Origin: Neomelitea salexigens DSM 19753
GTDB taxonomy: Bacteria; Pseudomonadota; Gammaproteobacteria; Pseudomonadales; Spongiibacteraceae
Assembly (NCBI RefSeq): GCF_000422345.1
Contig: NZ_AULP01000006.1
Coordinates: forward strand, 141,220 to 205,219
Direction of reading: 5' to 3'
Length of the DNA: 64,000 nucleotides
Shown: positions 34,462 to 43,164 of the stretch, piece by piece
How the letters are laid out: each line of letters starts with the position of its first letter
How positions within the stretch are numbered: position 1 is the stretch's first letter
Translations under genes and position numbers: made by a program
The notes under the pieces: model-generated
What the model was told of the DNA's origin: nothing
The model's input: the letters and a program-made list of their open reading frames with translations, nothing else
Database searches by the model: none

Positions 34462-35301
34462 ATGACATCACTTAAAGCGCTGGCCAAGCGCTTCTTTGTA
34501 TTACCTTATATACTGCTCTGCGGGGCTGCATCGTTGCACAGTGCGTGGCAGTTGAGCAGCGGCTTTAGTCTGTCATGGTTTGGTGCTTGGTTAGCCGTCA
34601 CCCCGGTGCCGTTATTCGTGGCACTGTTATACAGCGTAGCCTTTGTTCATGTCGGGCGCTTTATTGTTATCCAGCTAATTGCCGCGTTGCTGGGGGCAAT
34701 GTTGGTGGTGGTAGAGATGGATATCGTGCCGACTATATACGGCTTAAGTTTGGGTCTTGGCGGCGTTTTCCTCTACGTTTTTTGGTATTCCTATTTGGAC
34801 CGGGATGACAATCCCGAGCTGATTGTCGGTCGCGCGCTACCCCATTTTGAGTTGCAAAATGAGCGCGGTGAATCCGTTAGTTCTGAACAGTTTCAGGGTA
34901 GGAAAACCGCCTTTTTATTTTTTCGGGGCAGTTGGTGCCCACTGTGCCGGAGCCAATTACACGAGTTTATGGGCTATTGCCGCGAGTTCTTGGGTCACGG
35001 TGTTCGTCTGGTATTGGTGAGCCCGCAAACCGTTGCGGATAGTCGCAAACTGGTTGGTGACTTGCCTGCCGGTGTCGAGGTGTATAGCGACTCCTCACTG
35101 AATGCGGCCAAGGCGCTGCATATTGTCCATGCTGCAGGTATGCCCTTTGGCGTGCCCTTGGGTAGTCGCGATACTGTGCTGCCTACCCTGCTGGTGGTTG
35201 ATGAAGGCGGTGTTATTCGCTATGCCGATCTGCCAGAAAATTTTCGTATCGGCCCACAGCCAAAGCGCCTGCTGTCGGCCTTGGAGGAACATTGGTTGTG
35301 A
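34462..35301 (+). CDS. Membrane-anchored thioredoxin/AhpC-like protein
   Basis: A 279-residue protein with three or four hydrophobic segments in the first ~110 residues, then a redoxin domain: LPHFELQNERGESVSSEQF, FFRGSWCPLCRSQLHEF (a CPLC pair at the thioredoxin active-site position), and LPTLLVVDEGGVIRYADLPENF. It may reduce disulfides or peroxides at the membrane; which side the domain faces is not clear from sequence. It overlaps the NUDIX gene by four bases. It is divergent from the WS/DGAT gene. Confidence 0.8.
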   Translation: MTSLKALAKRFFVLPYILLCGAASLHSAWQLSSGFSLSWFGAWLAVTPVPLFVALLYSVAFVHVGRFIVIQLIAALLGAMLVVVEMDIVPTIYGLSLGLGGVFLYVFWYSYLDRDDNPELIVGRALPHFELQNERGESVSSEQFQGRKTAFLFFRGSWCPLCRSQLHEFMGYCREFLGHGVRLVLVSPQTVADSRKLVGDLPAGVEVYSDSSLNAAKALHIVHAAGMPFGVPLGSRDTVLPTLLVVDEGGVIRYADLPENFRIGPQPKRLLSALEEHWL

Positions 35302-35975
35302 GCGACAAGGAAGCGATTCGTCTGGCGGCAACAGCGGTGGTATTACGGGACACACCCTCTGGGCTTGAGGTGTTGTTGCTGCGACGGCACGAGCAGTTAA
35401 AAGTGGGAGGCGGGCACTGGGTGTTCCCCGGTGGCACCGTGGACCCTGATGATGTTGCCGACGCCCAAGGCGATCGCATGCAGGCATTTCGCTTGGCGGC
35501 GGTGCGGGAAACCGAAGAAGAAGCGGCGATCAATCTGGCGCCGGAAGCGCTGCAACATATCTCTTGCTGGACAACGCCTGCACATATGGGGCGACGCTTC
35601 GAGACGGCGTTTTTCCTCGCTGACGGCCAGGGGATGGAGGTAGAAGTGGACGGCGAGGAAATGGATGCCCATCAGTGGGGCGCAGCCGCAGATTTTGTGC
35701 GGGCGCATTGCTCTGGTGAGTTGGCGTTGATGCCGCCGACCCTGGTGACCTTGTCGGAATTATCGCAGTGCGCGACTGTGGAGGAGGCCCGGTCATTCTA
35801 TGCGTCGAGGGAGATCCCTGATATTCATCCCAAGCTTGCCGACCATCAGGGGGCGGTGTGCATGCTTTATGGGGGCGATGCCGGCTATTGTCAGCACGAT
35901 CCCGAGGCCGTCGGCCCGCGTAACCGCTGTTATCTAGAAAACGGTGTCTGGCGCTATGAGTTTTTGACTTCTTAA
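35298..35975 (+). CDS. NUDIX hydrolase (NUDT19-like)
   Basis: A 225-residue NUDIX protein. GGGHWVFPGGTVDPDD opens the NUDIX region and AVRETEEEAAINL supplies the REx2EE core, but about 20 residues are inserted between them compared with the short NUDIX box. That spacing is seen in NUDT7/NUDT19-type CoA diphosphatases, so acyl-CoA or CoA turnover is a candidate role, fitting the lipid-rich neighbourhood. It starts at a GTG overlapping the previous stop (GTGA). The substrate is unproven. Confidence 0.83.
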   Translation: MSDKEAIRLAATAVVLRDTPSGLEVLLLRRHEQLKVGGGHWVFPGGTVDPDDVADAQGDRMQAFRLAAVRETEEEAAINLAPEALQHISCWTTPAHMGRRFETAFFLADGQGMEVEVDGEEMDAHQWGAAADFVRAHCSGELALMPPTLVTLSELSQCATVEEARSFYASREIPDIHPKLADHQGAVCMLYGGDAGYCQHDPEAVGPRNRCYLENGVWRYEFLTS

Positions 35976-36090
35976 ACAAACTGAACTGCTCGACGCAAAA
36001 GAATGATTGCCATAGCGAGGGGTTTTGACGCAGCCGGTGTTTAATCAATAACGGCCGTTAAAACCCTTTTTTGTTTATGGAGTCACGACA

Positions 36091-36516
36091 ATGAAAACGT
36101 CTAGCAAAATTTTGGCAGTATTGGCGATGGGTGCCGCAATGAGTGCTCAGGCAAAGCCGCCCGGCGGCTGCGAGCGCGGCGGAGAAGGCGGTCATAGCGT
36201 CGCTGATATGGTCGAAAAACGCAGTGCCCACTTTATGGCAATGGATCTGAACGGCAACGGCGAAGTTACCCGCGAGGAGATTGCAGAGTACCGCGCGAAA
36301 ATGCGCGAGCAACGCACTGGGTCTCGGGCCGACCGCTTTGAACGGGCCGATACCGACAAAAACGGTAGCGTGTCTGCGGCCGAAGCGCGTGCAGCAGCCG
36401 AGGCCCGGTTAAGCAGGCTCGATAGCAATGGCGACGGCGAGTTGTCGCGCAAGGAAATGCGCAAAGGCTTTAAGCACGGCAAGCGTCATGCCGGGCCGTG
36501 GGCAGACGATCAGTAA
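36091..36516 (+). CDS. Secreted EF-hand calcium-binding protein
   Basis: A 141-residue protein with a signal peptide (cleavage after AMSAQA, about residue 22) and three EF-hand loops: DLNGNGEVTREE, DTDKNGSVSAAE and DSNGDGELSRKE, the last two with full Asp/Asn ligand spacing. It should bind Ca2+ in the periplasm or outside. It sits upstream of an ECF sigma factor, anti-sigma and periplasmic sensor-like gene set on the same strand, and may be part of that response. Confidence 0.88.
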   Translation: MKTSSKILAVLAMGAAMSAQAKPPGGCERGGEGGHSVADMVEKRSAHFMAMDLNGNGEVTREEIAEYRAKMREQRTGSRADRFERADTDKNGSVSAAEARAAAEARLSRLDSNGDGELSRKEMRKGFKHGKRHAGPWADDQ

Positions 36517-36570
36517 TTGAGAGGTGATACCGGCGGTGGTTGATTGGCAGCCAAGGCATGGAAGGTGGTG

Positions 36571-37107
36571 ATGGTGTCTCGCGATGCCGCCCTGCTTGCG
36601 CGAACCGCCGAGGGCGATGCCCAGGCCTTTCAGCAGCTTGTCGACCGCCACAGTAGCGCGGTACTCAATGTGATCTATCGCATTGTGTTGTCGCGCGCAG
36701 ATGCCGAAGACCTTTGCCAGGAAGTATTTGTGCGCCTGTGGAAACAGGCGCCGGCATGGCAGGACGAGGCAAAAGTTAGCACGTGGTTATATCGAGTGGC
36801 GAGCAATCTAGCGATCAATCACTATCAGCGCGTGCAACAGCGTTTTGTTTTGGACGGCGATCTTGCCGAACAGGTATCCGAAGCGTCAACGCCGCTGGAC
36901 GACGAGCCGGGCGATTCGCCGGCATTGACGGCGGCCCTGTCAGCGTTGCCTGAAGAGCAGCGAGCGGCCATTGCTTTTCGCTACTATCGGGAAATGCCAG
37001 TGCGGGAAATTGCCGACGTGCTCGGCAATAGCCCCAAAGCGGTGGAATCGTTACTGGGGCGTGCGCGAAAGCGACTGCGGCAACTTTTAGGAGAGAACAA
37101 TGACTAG
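36571..37107 (+). CDS. RNA polymerase sigma factor, ECF family
   Basis: A protein of about 178 residues with sigma region 2 (FQQLVDRHSSAVLNVIYRIV, ADAEDLCQEVFVRLWKQAP, WLYRVASNLAINHYQR) and region 4 (LPEEQRAAIAFRYYREMP, IADVLGNSPKAVESLLGRARKRLR). The upstream frame opens at a TTG, but I prefer the ATG at 36571, preceded by GGAAGGTGG. The next gene overlaps its stop by eight bases and encodes a one-membrane-span protein in the place of an anti-sigma factor. Confidence 0.9.
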   Translation: MVSRDAALLARTAEGDAQAFQQLVDRHSSAVLNVIYRIVLSRADAEDLCQEVFVRLWKQAPAWQDEAKVSTWLYRVASNLAINHYQRVQQRFVLDGDLAEQVSEASTPLDDEPGDSPALTAALSALPEEQRAAIAFRYYREMPVREIADVLGNSPKAVESLLGRARKRLRQLLGENND

Positions 37108-37528
37108 CTATTTTCGGGCTTTGCAATGTTACGGCGCAAACCTCCGGGAGTGGCCGGCACATTTATGGCCAATTGCCTTGCTGGGGATGTTGAGTCGGCG
37201 TGGCCGTGCGGCTAGGCGGAATGCCCTCGCCGAAGAGGCATCGTGGCGGCGACAGTTGCAGAGCGATGGGCTGTCATTAGCGCCCAGCGCCGCCATGCAG
37301 CAGCGCTTGTCTGCCATTCCCGGTGCGCACCGCCAAGTGGTGCCCCCCCAGCGCCCCGTATTTTTGCCAGTAAGCATGGTGACGGCCGCGGCAATGGTGT
37401 TGGGTATTGCGATAGGGGCGACTGATTTAACATCGTCATCCAGTGTGTTTAGCGACGACTACCAAGCCTTTGCCAGCTTGGATATTGCGGGTAGCAGCGA
37501 CGTTGCAGACTGGTTGGAGGGAGAGTGA
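37100..37528 (+). CDS. Membrane protein, probable anti-sigma factor
   Basis: A 142-residue protein I do not recognise by family. A basic, Arg-rich N-terminal half would lie in the cytoplasm; one transmembrane helix (FLPVSMVTAAAMVLGIAIGA, about residues 88-108) is followed by a short acidic outer part. It overlaps the ECF sigma gene before it and touches the sensor gene after it, the classic place for an anti-sigma factor. No zinc-binding HxxxCxxC motif is visible, so it is not a ZAS-type anti-sigma. Confidence 0.65.
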   Translation: MTSYFRALQCYGANLREWPAHLWPIALLGMLSRRGRAARRNALAEEASWRRQLQSDGLSLAPSAAMQQRLSAIPGAHRQVVPPQRPVFLPVSMVTAAAMVLGIAIGATDLTSSSSVFSDDYQAFASLDIAGSSDVADWLEGE

Positions 37529-38001
37529 TGACAACGCGTAAAGGCCTGTTAATTGCGCTGGTGAGTTCGCTGGTGATCAATGCTCTGCTGATTGGTTCGT
37601 GGGTGGGCCACAGGTTGCACGGCGACCCGATCATGCATTCGATGAGCCGCCATATTTTGAAGCGCCCACCAGAAACACTGAGCGAACAGGCGCGAGAGGT
37701 GCTCAGGGCTGAGCGAGGCGCGATGCGCAAGGCTTATCGCAATCTGCGTGAAAAACGCCGTGGTGTGGCGGCGCTGCTGGCTGAGCAGCCGCTGGATACG
37801 GTGGCGCTGGCCGCCGCCTTGGCCGATGTGCGTGAGGCCGATGTTGCCCTGAAGCGGCTCAGTCACGAGGTGCTGCTGCAAGTGCTGCCGCCGATGCCAC
37901 CGGAGGAGCGTTTGGCGATGTTGCGCCCTCACAAGCGCAAAGGGGGTCGGGCGTGCCCGACGAAGGAGCTTAGGAAGCCGCCGCAGCCACCGGTTCAGTA
38001 A
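37528..38001 (+). CDS. Periplasmic heavy-metal sensor-like protein (CnrX/Spy-like)
   Basis: A 157-residue protein with an N-terminal membrane anchor (LIALVSSLVINALLIGSWVG) and a helical, Arg/Leu-rich periplasmic domain (SEQAREVLRAERGAMRKAY, RRGVAALLAEQPLDTVALAAAL) that matches the periplasmic heavy-metal sensor group. Such proteins relay periplasmic metal or envelope stress to an anti-sigma factor. It begins at TGATG with the anti-sigma gene and ends 7 bases inside the convergent lytic transglycosylase gene. Its stimulus is not known; few His/Cys ligands are present. Confidence 0.75.
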   Translation: MTTRKGLLIALVSSLVINALLIGSWVGHRLHGDPIMHSMSRHILKRPPETLSEQAREVLRAERGAMRKAYRNLREKRRGVAALLAEQPLDTVALAAALADVREADVALKRLSHEVLLQVLPPMPPEERLAMLRPHKRKGGRACPTKELRKPPQPPVQ

Positions 38002-38612
38002 ATGCCACTGTAGTGCAGTTGGCCGTTGTACCAGCGTTTTTTCCAAGCGCGAAACACCCGGTCCGGATACCAGTTTTTGCCAAGGCTGCCGTTGTAGCGG
38101 GCCAGTGCGCGGCGCATATTGCCTTTCTCCCGCTTCAGATAGAACTGCAGAATCTGGCAGCCGTAGCGCAGGTTGGTGTCCATGTCGGTGAGGTTGTCGC
38201 TAGGGCGACCAATTTCGTTTTTCCAGAAGGGCATCACCTGCATTAAGCCCTGAGCGCCGACGCTGGAGATAGCAAAGCGGTCGAAGTAGCTTTCCACTTG
38301 AATGAGCGCCAGCACCAGTTCGGGGGGCAGGTCGGCGGCCTTGGCCTCACGGTGCACGCTGCGCAATAGCGCCAAGCGTTGCTCCGGTTCACGGATAATA
38401 CTTGCCAGACGAGCTGACATATCTGTTAGCCAGACTTCAGCATCAAACCGGTCTTGGAAGCTGTCGTCGCGGTGCAGCGCTTCCTTCAAATACGCGGTTA
38501 GCGCGGCGCGCTCTGCCGGGTCCTGCGGCTGAGTCCAAGCGGTGCCCGCTATCAGCAGCAGGCACCCGGCAAGGGCGAGCTTAGACCAAGGCAACACGTT
38601 GCTGAATAACAC
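37995..38612 (-). CDS. Lytic transglycosylase, SLT domain
   Basis: A protein of about 200 residues that cleaves peptidoglycan between MurNAc and GlcNAc. After a signal peptide ([18 protein letters not shown]) the SLT domain shows [18 protein letters not shown] with the catalytic Glu, [13 protein letters not shown], and [13 protein letters not shown]. Start is uncertain: GTG at 38612 or 38597, both inside the end of proS, so the two genes are translationally coupled. A lone C-terminal SLT domain of this size fits small soluble transglycosylases. Confidence 0.87.
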   Translation of the reverse strand: MLFSNVLPWSKLALAGCLLLIAGTAWTQPQDPAERAALTAYLKEALHRDDSFQDRFDAEVWLTDMSARLASIIREPEQRLALLRSVHREAKAADLPPELVLALIQVESYFDRFAISSVGAQGLMQVMPFWKNEIGRPSDNLTDMDTNLRYGCQILQFYLKREKGNMRRALARYNGSLGKNWYPDRVFRAWKKRWYNGQLHYSGIY

Positions 38613-40308
38613 GCATCAAGTCGTCGATAGCGATGTCTTCGTTGTCGCTAGCGCGGCGGTGTTTGTATTCCAGCAGGCCTTTGTCCAGCCCGCGGTCGCC
38701 AATCACGATGCGGTGAGGAATCCCCATCAACTCCATGTCGGCGAACTTCACGCCAGGACGCTCATTGCGATCATCGAGTAACACATCATAGCCGGCGGCT
38801 TTCAGTTGGCTGTAGAGCTGTTCTGCGGTGTCGCGCACACGCTCAGACTTCTGCATATTGAGTGGCACCAGGGCAATTTGGTAGGGCGCTATCGCGTCCG
38901 GCCAGATAATGCCCTTGTCGTCATTGTTCTGCTCAATGGCTGAGGCGACCACACGGGTTACCCCAATACCGTAGCAGCCCATAATCATGACCTGTTCCTT
39001 GCCTTGCTCGTTCAGCACGGTGGCGTTCAGGGCTTCTGAATACTTGGTGCCGAGCTGGAAGATATGGCCGACTTCGATGCCGCGCTTGATCTGCAGCTGA
39101 CCCTTGCCGTCCGGGCTGGGGTCGCCGCTGACGACGTCGCGCAGATCGGCAATTTCGCCCAGCTCGACATCGCGCTGCCAGTTGACGCCGCGCAGGTGCA
39201 TACCGTCTTCGTTGGCGCCGCAGATGAAGTCGCTGCAGTGCGCCGCGCTGCGGTCCACAATGCAGCGCAGGTTCAAGCCCACGGGGCCGATAGAGCCGGG
39301 TGCGCAATTGAGCGCCGCTTTAATGTCTTTCTCTTCGGCAAGGGTTAGCGGGCTGGCAATGCCAGGTAGTTTCTCTGCTTTGATTTCGTTGAGCTGGTGG
39401 TCGCCGCGCACGACCAGGGCGATCAAGGCTTGCTTGCCGTCTTCATCGGCTTCGCCGTATACCAGCAGCGTTTTCACCGTGCGCTCGGGCGCGCAATCGA
39501 AGAAGCGGCAAACGTCCTCAATGCTGCTCACCTCGGGGGTGGCTACTTTTTCCATGGTTTCGCTGGCAGCAGGGCGCTCGCCGGTGGGTGCTACGGCTTC
39601 TGCCATTTCTACATTGGCGGCGTAGTCGGAGCTGTCTGAGAAGGCAATGTCATCTTCGCCGGACTCTGCCAGTACGTGGAATTCATGGGAGGCGCTACCA
39701 CCGATTGAGCCGGTATCGGCAATAACCGGACGGAAGTCCAAACCAAGGCGAGTAAATATCTGCGTGTAGGCGGCGTGCATTGTCTCGTAAGTCGCCTGCA
39801 GTGATTCCTGGTCATTATGGAAGGAGTAGGCATCCTTCATAATAAATTCACGTGAGCGCATAACGCCGAAACGGGGCCGAATCTCATCGCGGAATTTGGT
39901 TTGCACCTGATAGAAATTGGCGGGCAGTTGTTTGTAGCTGCGAATTTCATTGCGGATCAGGTCGGTAATTACTTCCTCGTGGGTGGGGCCGAGGCAAAAT
40001 TCGCGCTGGTGACGGTCATTAATGCGCAGCAATTCCGCGCCGTACTGTTCCCAGCGACCAGACTCCTCCCAGAGTTCGGCAGGCTGCACCACAGGCATTA
40101 GCACTTCTTGAGCGCCTGCATTGTCCATTTCTTCGCGAATGATGCGCTCGACCTTGCGCAATACACGCAGGCCCAGCGGCAGCCAGGTATAGAGGCCGGT
40201 CGCCAGCTTGCGTATCATGCCGGCCCGCAGCATTAGCTGGTGGCTAATAACCTCGGCATCGGCAGGGGTTTCCTTTACAGTGGCAATAAGTGTTTGGCTA
40301 GCGCGCAT
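38581..40308 (-). CDS. proS: Prolyl-tRNA synthetase (bacterial type, with editing domain)
   Basis: A 575-residue class II synthetase. It has the class II core with [19 protein letters not shown] (motif 2 region), the inserted YbaK-like editing domain between motifs 2 and 3 (about residues 230-390; [34 protein letters not shown]), motif 3 ([14 protein letters not shown]) and an anticodon-binding C-terminal domain. Length and order are those of E. coli ProS. It is divergent from a HIT gene and overlaps the downstream lytic transglycosylase start. Confidence 0.97.
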   Translation of the reverse strand: MRASQTLIATVKETPADAEVISHQLMLRAGMIRKLATGLYTWLPLGLRVLRKVERIIREEMDNAGAQEVLMPVVQPAELWEESGRWEQYGAELLRINDRHQREFCLGPTHEEVITDLIRNEIRSYKQLPANFYQVQTKFRDEIRPRFGVMRSREFIMKDAYSFHNDQESLQATYETMHAAYTQIFTRLGLDFRPVIADTGSIGGSASHEFHVLAESGEDDIAFSDSSDYAANVEMAEAVAPTGERPAASETMEKVATPEVSSIEDVCRFFDCAPERTVKTLLVYGEADEDGKQALIALVVRGDHQLNEIKAEKLPGIASPLTLAEEKDIKAALNCAPGSIGPVGLNLRCIVDRSAAHCSDFICGANEDGMHLRGVNWQRDVELGEIADLRDVVSGDPSPDGKGQLQIKRGIEVGHIFQLGTKYSEALNATVLNEQGKEQVMIMGCYGIGVTRVVASAIEQNNDDKGIIWPDAIAPYQIALVPLNMQKSERVRDTAEQLYSQLKAAGYDVLLDDRNERPGVKFADMELMGIPHRIVIGDRGLDKGLLEYKHRRASDNEDIAIDDLMRVIQQRVALV

Positions 40309-40406
40309 GGTGGGTATCTGGCCTTAAAGCTGCGAATGAAGTCGCCGCATTTTACGATTGATAGCCAGCCCGGTACAGGGTGGGCCGCGTTTAATGGAGA
40401 AAGTAG

Positions 40407-40832
40407 ATGTTTGAATTGCACCCACAACTGGCTGCCGACTGTGCTGTCGTCGGCGATTTGCCGCTCTGTCGTGTGCTGTTATTGAATGACAGCCAGTATC
40501 CCTGGCTAATTCTTGTGCCGCGTCAGGCGGGCTTGAAAGAGCTTTTTGAGCTGTCTGCGGAGCAGCGCACTCAGTACTGCCGTGAGTCCGACTTGGCCGC
40601 CGCCATTCTGACGCGGCAATTTAATGCAGAGAAATTGAATATTGCCGCCCTCGGCAATATGGTGCCGCAGCTGCACATTCATCATATCGCCCGCTTTACA
40701 GGCGACCCTTGTTGGCCCAAGCCGGTATGGGGGCAGCTGCCGCCGAAGGCCTACAGCGAGGCTGCGCTTACCCAGCGTCTGGGTGAACTGCGTCAGGCTT
40801 TTGCCGCAGACCCTGAGTTTTCAGCGGCCTAA
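40407..40832 (+). CDS. HIT domain protein
   Basis: A 141-residue histidine-triad protein. LHIHHIARF carries the triad-type histidines (in the variant HxHxx form of this proteobacterial group), after NIAALGNMVPQ. HIT proteins hydrolyse nucleotide phosphoramidates or related bonds; the substrate here is unknown. Eight bases separate it from lhgO, with which it is probably co-transcribed. Confidence 0.85.
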   Translation: MFELHPQLAADCAVVGDLPLCRVLLLNDSQYPWLILVPRQAGLKELFELSAEQRTQYCRESDLAAAILTRQFNAEKLNIAALGNMVPQLHIHHIARFTGDPCWPKPVWGQLPPKAYSEAALTQRLGELRQAFAADPEFSAA

Positions 40833-40840
40833 ACGTTGCC

Positions 40841-42040
40841 ATGGCAGCACGCTACGACGTCATAGTGGTAGGCGCGGGCATTGTCGGTGCGGCGAGTGCC
40901 TGGCAGATTCTTCGTCAGTGGCCAGCGTGTCGCTTGTTGATCATAGAAAAAGAATCTGCGCCGGCCCGGCATCAGTCCAGTCATAACAGCGGCGTGGTGC
41001 ACGCCGGCGTCTATTACCCGGCGGGAAGCCTCAAGGCGCGTATGTGCCGGGAGGGCTTACAGCAAACGCGGGATTTTTGTCAGCGTCACGCGCTGCCATT
41101 TCGTCAGTGTGGCAAGTGGATTGTCGCCGCGACGCCCGAACAAGTACCCGGCCTTAAAGCGCTCGAAATGCGGGCCAGGCAAAATGGTCTTGCGCCCACT
41201 TGGTTGAATGAGGGCGAGCTGCGCGAGCGCCAGCCAATGCTCGCCGGTGTAGCGGCGCTGTCGGTGAAGGAGTCAGCAATTGTTGATTACGCCGCTATTT
41301 GTCGCCAGTTACTACACGACGTACAGTACGCAGGAGGGGAGCTGCGCTGCGGCTTGCCGGTGGACCGTATCGATGAGCGCACCTCGGAGATCGTCGTGGG
41401 CAGTGGCGAGCAGACGTTTCACGCGCGACAGCTGCTCTGCTGTGCGGGGTTAATGTCGGACCGCTTGGCGCGATTGCAGGGTATAGATTGTGATTTTCGC
41501 ATTATTCCCTTTCGCGGCGAATTCTATCGTTTGGCGCCGCGCTGTGATGATTGGGTGCCCCACTTGGTTTATCCGGTGCCCGACCCCACCCTGCCTTTTC
41601 TGGGTGTGCATCTAACACCCCGGGTAGGCGGTGGCGTGTTGGCGGGTCCCAATGCGATGCTGGCACTGGCGAGGGAGGGTTATCGCCGCAGGGATATCGA
41701 TACTGCCTCACTGCGAGAAATGGGATCGTTCCCGGGGTTTTGGCGCCTTTTGGCTAGTCACTCCCGGGCGGGCTTGCGCGAGCTGCATAATGCGTTTTCG
41801 CCTGGTCATTACCTAAAAGGCTTGCAGCAATACTGTCCGGCGATTGAGTTACATGACCTGCTGCCTGCCCCTGCCGGGGTTAGGGCTCAAGCGGTTAGTC
41901 GACGCGGTGAGCTGCTCAATGATTTCCACTTTTTGCAGAGTGCTCGCAGTATTCATGTGGGCAATGCGCCGTCGCCCGCAGCGACGTCGGCCCTGCCAAT
42001 CGGGGAGCATATCGCCGCCCAGGTGTTGGCTCGTCGATAA
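40841..42040 (+). CDS. lhgO: L-2-hydroxyglutarate oxidase
   Basis: A 399-residue FAD enzyme that oxidises L-2-hydroxyglutarate to 2-oxoglutarate, usually feeding electrons to the quinone pool. The N-terminal dinucleotide fold is YDVIVVGAGIVGAASAWQIL, followed by SSHNSGVVHAGVYYPAGSLKA, which is the LhgO signature. FRGEFYRLAPR, PVPDPTLPFLGVHLTP and the terminal GNAPSPAATSALPIGEHIA fit as well. Full length and no broken motifs. Confidence 0.9.
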   Translation: MAARYDVIVVGAGIVGAASAWQILRQWPACRLLIIEKESAPARHQSSHNSGVVHAGVYYPAGSLKARMCREGLQQTRDFCQRHALPFRQCGKWIVAATPEQVPGLKALEMRARQNGLAPTWLNEGELRERQPMLAGVAALSVKESAIVDYAAICRQLLHDVQYAGGELRCGLPVDRIDERTSEIVVGSGEQTFHARQLLCCAGLMSDRLARLQGIDCDFRIIPFRGEFYRLAPRCDDWVPHLVYPVPDPTLPFLGVHLTPRVGGGVLAGPNAMLALAREGYRRRDIDTASLREMGSFPGFWRLLASHSRAGLRELHNAFSPGHYLKGLQQYCPAIELHDLLPAPAGVRAQAVSRRGELLNDFHFLQSARSIHVGNAPSPAATSALPIGEHIAAQVLARR

Positions 42041-42122
42041 ATTCCACGCAAAAAATAGGGGTTTTTGTGCGGATGTCGTATTTAAGCCTTGTTTTGCCGA
42101 GGCCAATCGACTATTAGTAGTG

Positions 42123-42179
42123 CGAGGCACGGCCTCGTTGTTGCGTGCACGCTTCTTTGCGAAGCGCCGGGCAGCGGCG
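42123..42179. other. Cluster of overlapping hairpins
   Basis: CGAGGC/GCCTCG (42123-42137), GCGTGCACGC (42143-42152), CGCTTC/GAAGCG (42150-42166) and CGCCG/CGGCG (42165-42179) follow one another; the last three overlap, so they cannot all form at once. They lie between lhgO and the HU-like gene, 70 bases before its ATG. They may end the lhgO transcript or act as a leader; the sequence does not decide. Confidence 0.4.
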
Positions 42180-42248
42180 AAGCGGTATCGGCTCAGTGCC
42201 AACTTTTACCGAGCAATAATAAACTTTCCCTGAACAGGACTGATCCCT

Positions 42249-42644
42249 ATGGCGACACGTAAAACTGCTCCGAAAAAGGCCGCTGCCAAAGCAAAACCGG
42301 CGGCGAAGGCTGCCCCCAAGCGCAAAATGACGGCACTCAGTGAGAAGATGACCAAAACCCAGATCCTCAACGAGATTGCCACCAACACCGAACTTAGCCG
42401 CAAGCAAGTGGCCAGCGTGCTGGAAGAGCTCGAAGTGCTGATCGAACGCAGCATTAAAAAGCGCTCGTTGGGCGAATTTACCATTCCAGGCCTGATGAAA
42501 ATTACCACCGTGAAAAAGCCTGCCACCAAGGCGCGCAAGGGTATCAACCCCTTTACCGGTGAAGAGACCACGTTTAAAGCCAAGCCCGCTAGTGTGGCGG
42601 TAAAAGTACGCCCACTGAAAAAGCTCAAGGACTTCGCCTCTTAA
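42249..42644 (+). CDS. HU-family DNA-binding protein with basic N-terminal tail
   Basis: A 131-residue protein. The last ~100 residues follow the HU/IHF fold: MTKTQILNEIATNTELSRKQ, an EFTIPGLMKI core, and the beta-arm signature KGINPFTGEETTFKAKP (RxGxNPxTG-like). The first ~27 residues are an Ala/Lys/Pro tail (TRKTAPKKAAAKAKPAAKAA) like histone H1 tails. It should bend and compact DNA; the tail probably adds non-specific contacts. It is followed by a strong terminator and so is transcribed alone or with lhgO. Confidence 0.88.
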   Translation: MATRKTAPKKAAAKAKPAAKAAPKRKMTALSEKMTKTQILNEIATNTELSRKQVASVLEELEVLIERSIKKRSLGEFTIPGLMKITTVKKPATKARKGINPFTGEETTFKAKPASVAVKVRPLKKLKDFAS

Positions 42645-42655
42645 GCCCAGGCGTC

Positions 42656-42706
42656 AAAAGCCGCGCCGATACGTGCGATTCCGTCGTATCGGTGCGGCTT
42701 TTTTGT
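42656..42706 (+). terminator. Rho-independent terminator after the HU-like gene
   Basis: AGCCGCGCCGATAC and GTATCGGTGCGGCT form a 14-base stem with one G-T pair and a 13-base loop, followed by TTTTTTG. Confidence 0.92.
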
Positions 42707-42868
42707 AGGTTTTTAACCCTTCTGCACTGATCGACATATTCCCGCTGTACTGCGTTTATCGCCGGCACTGCTTTGCGTTATAATCCCGCTCCTTTTTCTA
42801 CCTGTGGTTGTGCCCGACGGTTTTTCCAGAAGGTCACGTTTTCATGATTTGTATTGGAGGGGATTCCA

Positions 42869-43108
42869 GTGCCCATTTATGAATATCAGTGTCAGGCCTG
42901 TCAGCACGAGCTGGAAGCCTTGCAAAAAATGAGTGATCCGGCGCTAGTTGAGTGTCCGCAGTGCCATGCCGACAAGCTGGTCAAGAAGATATCAGCAGCC
43001 GGTTTTCGCCTAAAAGGCGGCGGTTGGTATGAAACCGATTTTAAATCGGGTGGAAAGAAGAAAAATCTAGCTGGCGACGGCGGAGCCTCGTCGGGATCAG
43101 ATAGCTAA
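42869..43108 (+). CDS. FmdB family zinc-ribbon protein
   Basis: A 79-residue protein starting MPIYEYQCQACQHELEALQK, with CQAC and CPQC forming the zinc ribbon (Cys pairs about 22 residues apart), and a Gly/Lys/Ser-rich tail. FmdB-type proteins are putative regulators of unknown partners and are typically found just before aspS, as here. The GTG at 42869 is preferred, with GGAGGGG upstream. Confidence 0.88.
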   Translation: MPIYEYQCQACQHELEALQKMSDPALVECPQCHADKLVKKISAAGFRLKGGGWYETDFKSGGKKKNLAGDGGASSGSDS

Positions 43109-43164
43109 TTCAGGGGCCGCCAATTGCGGCCCGTTTATGACTTTACAAAAGCAGGAAAGAATCA

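Noticed and set aside
36019..36072. GGGGTTTT ... AAAACCC followed by T6 after the NUDIX gene
   Set aside because: The T-run is good, but the stem is weak with a long loop; possible terminator not firm enough to list.
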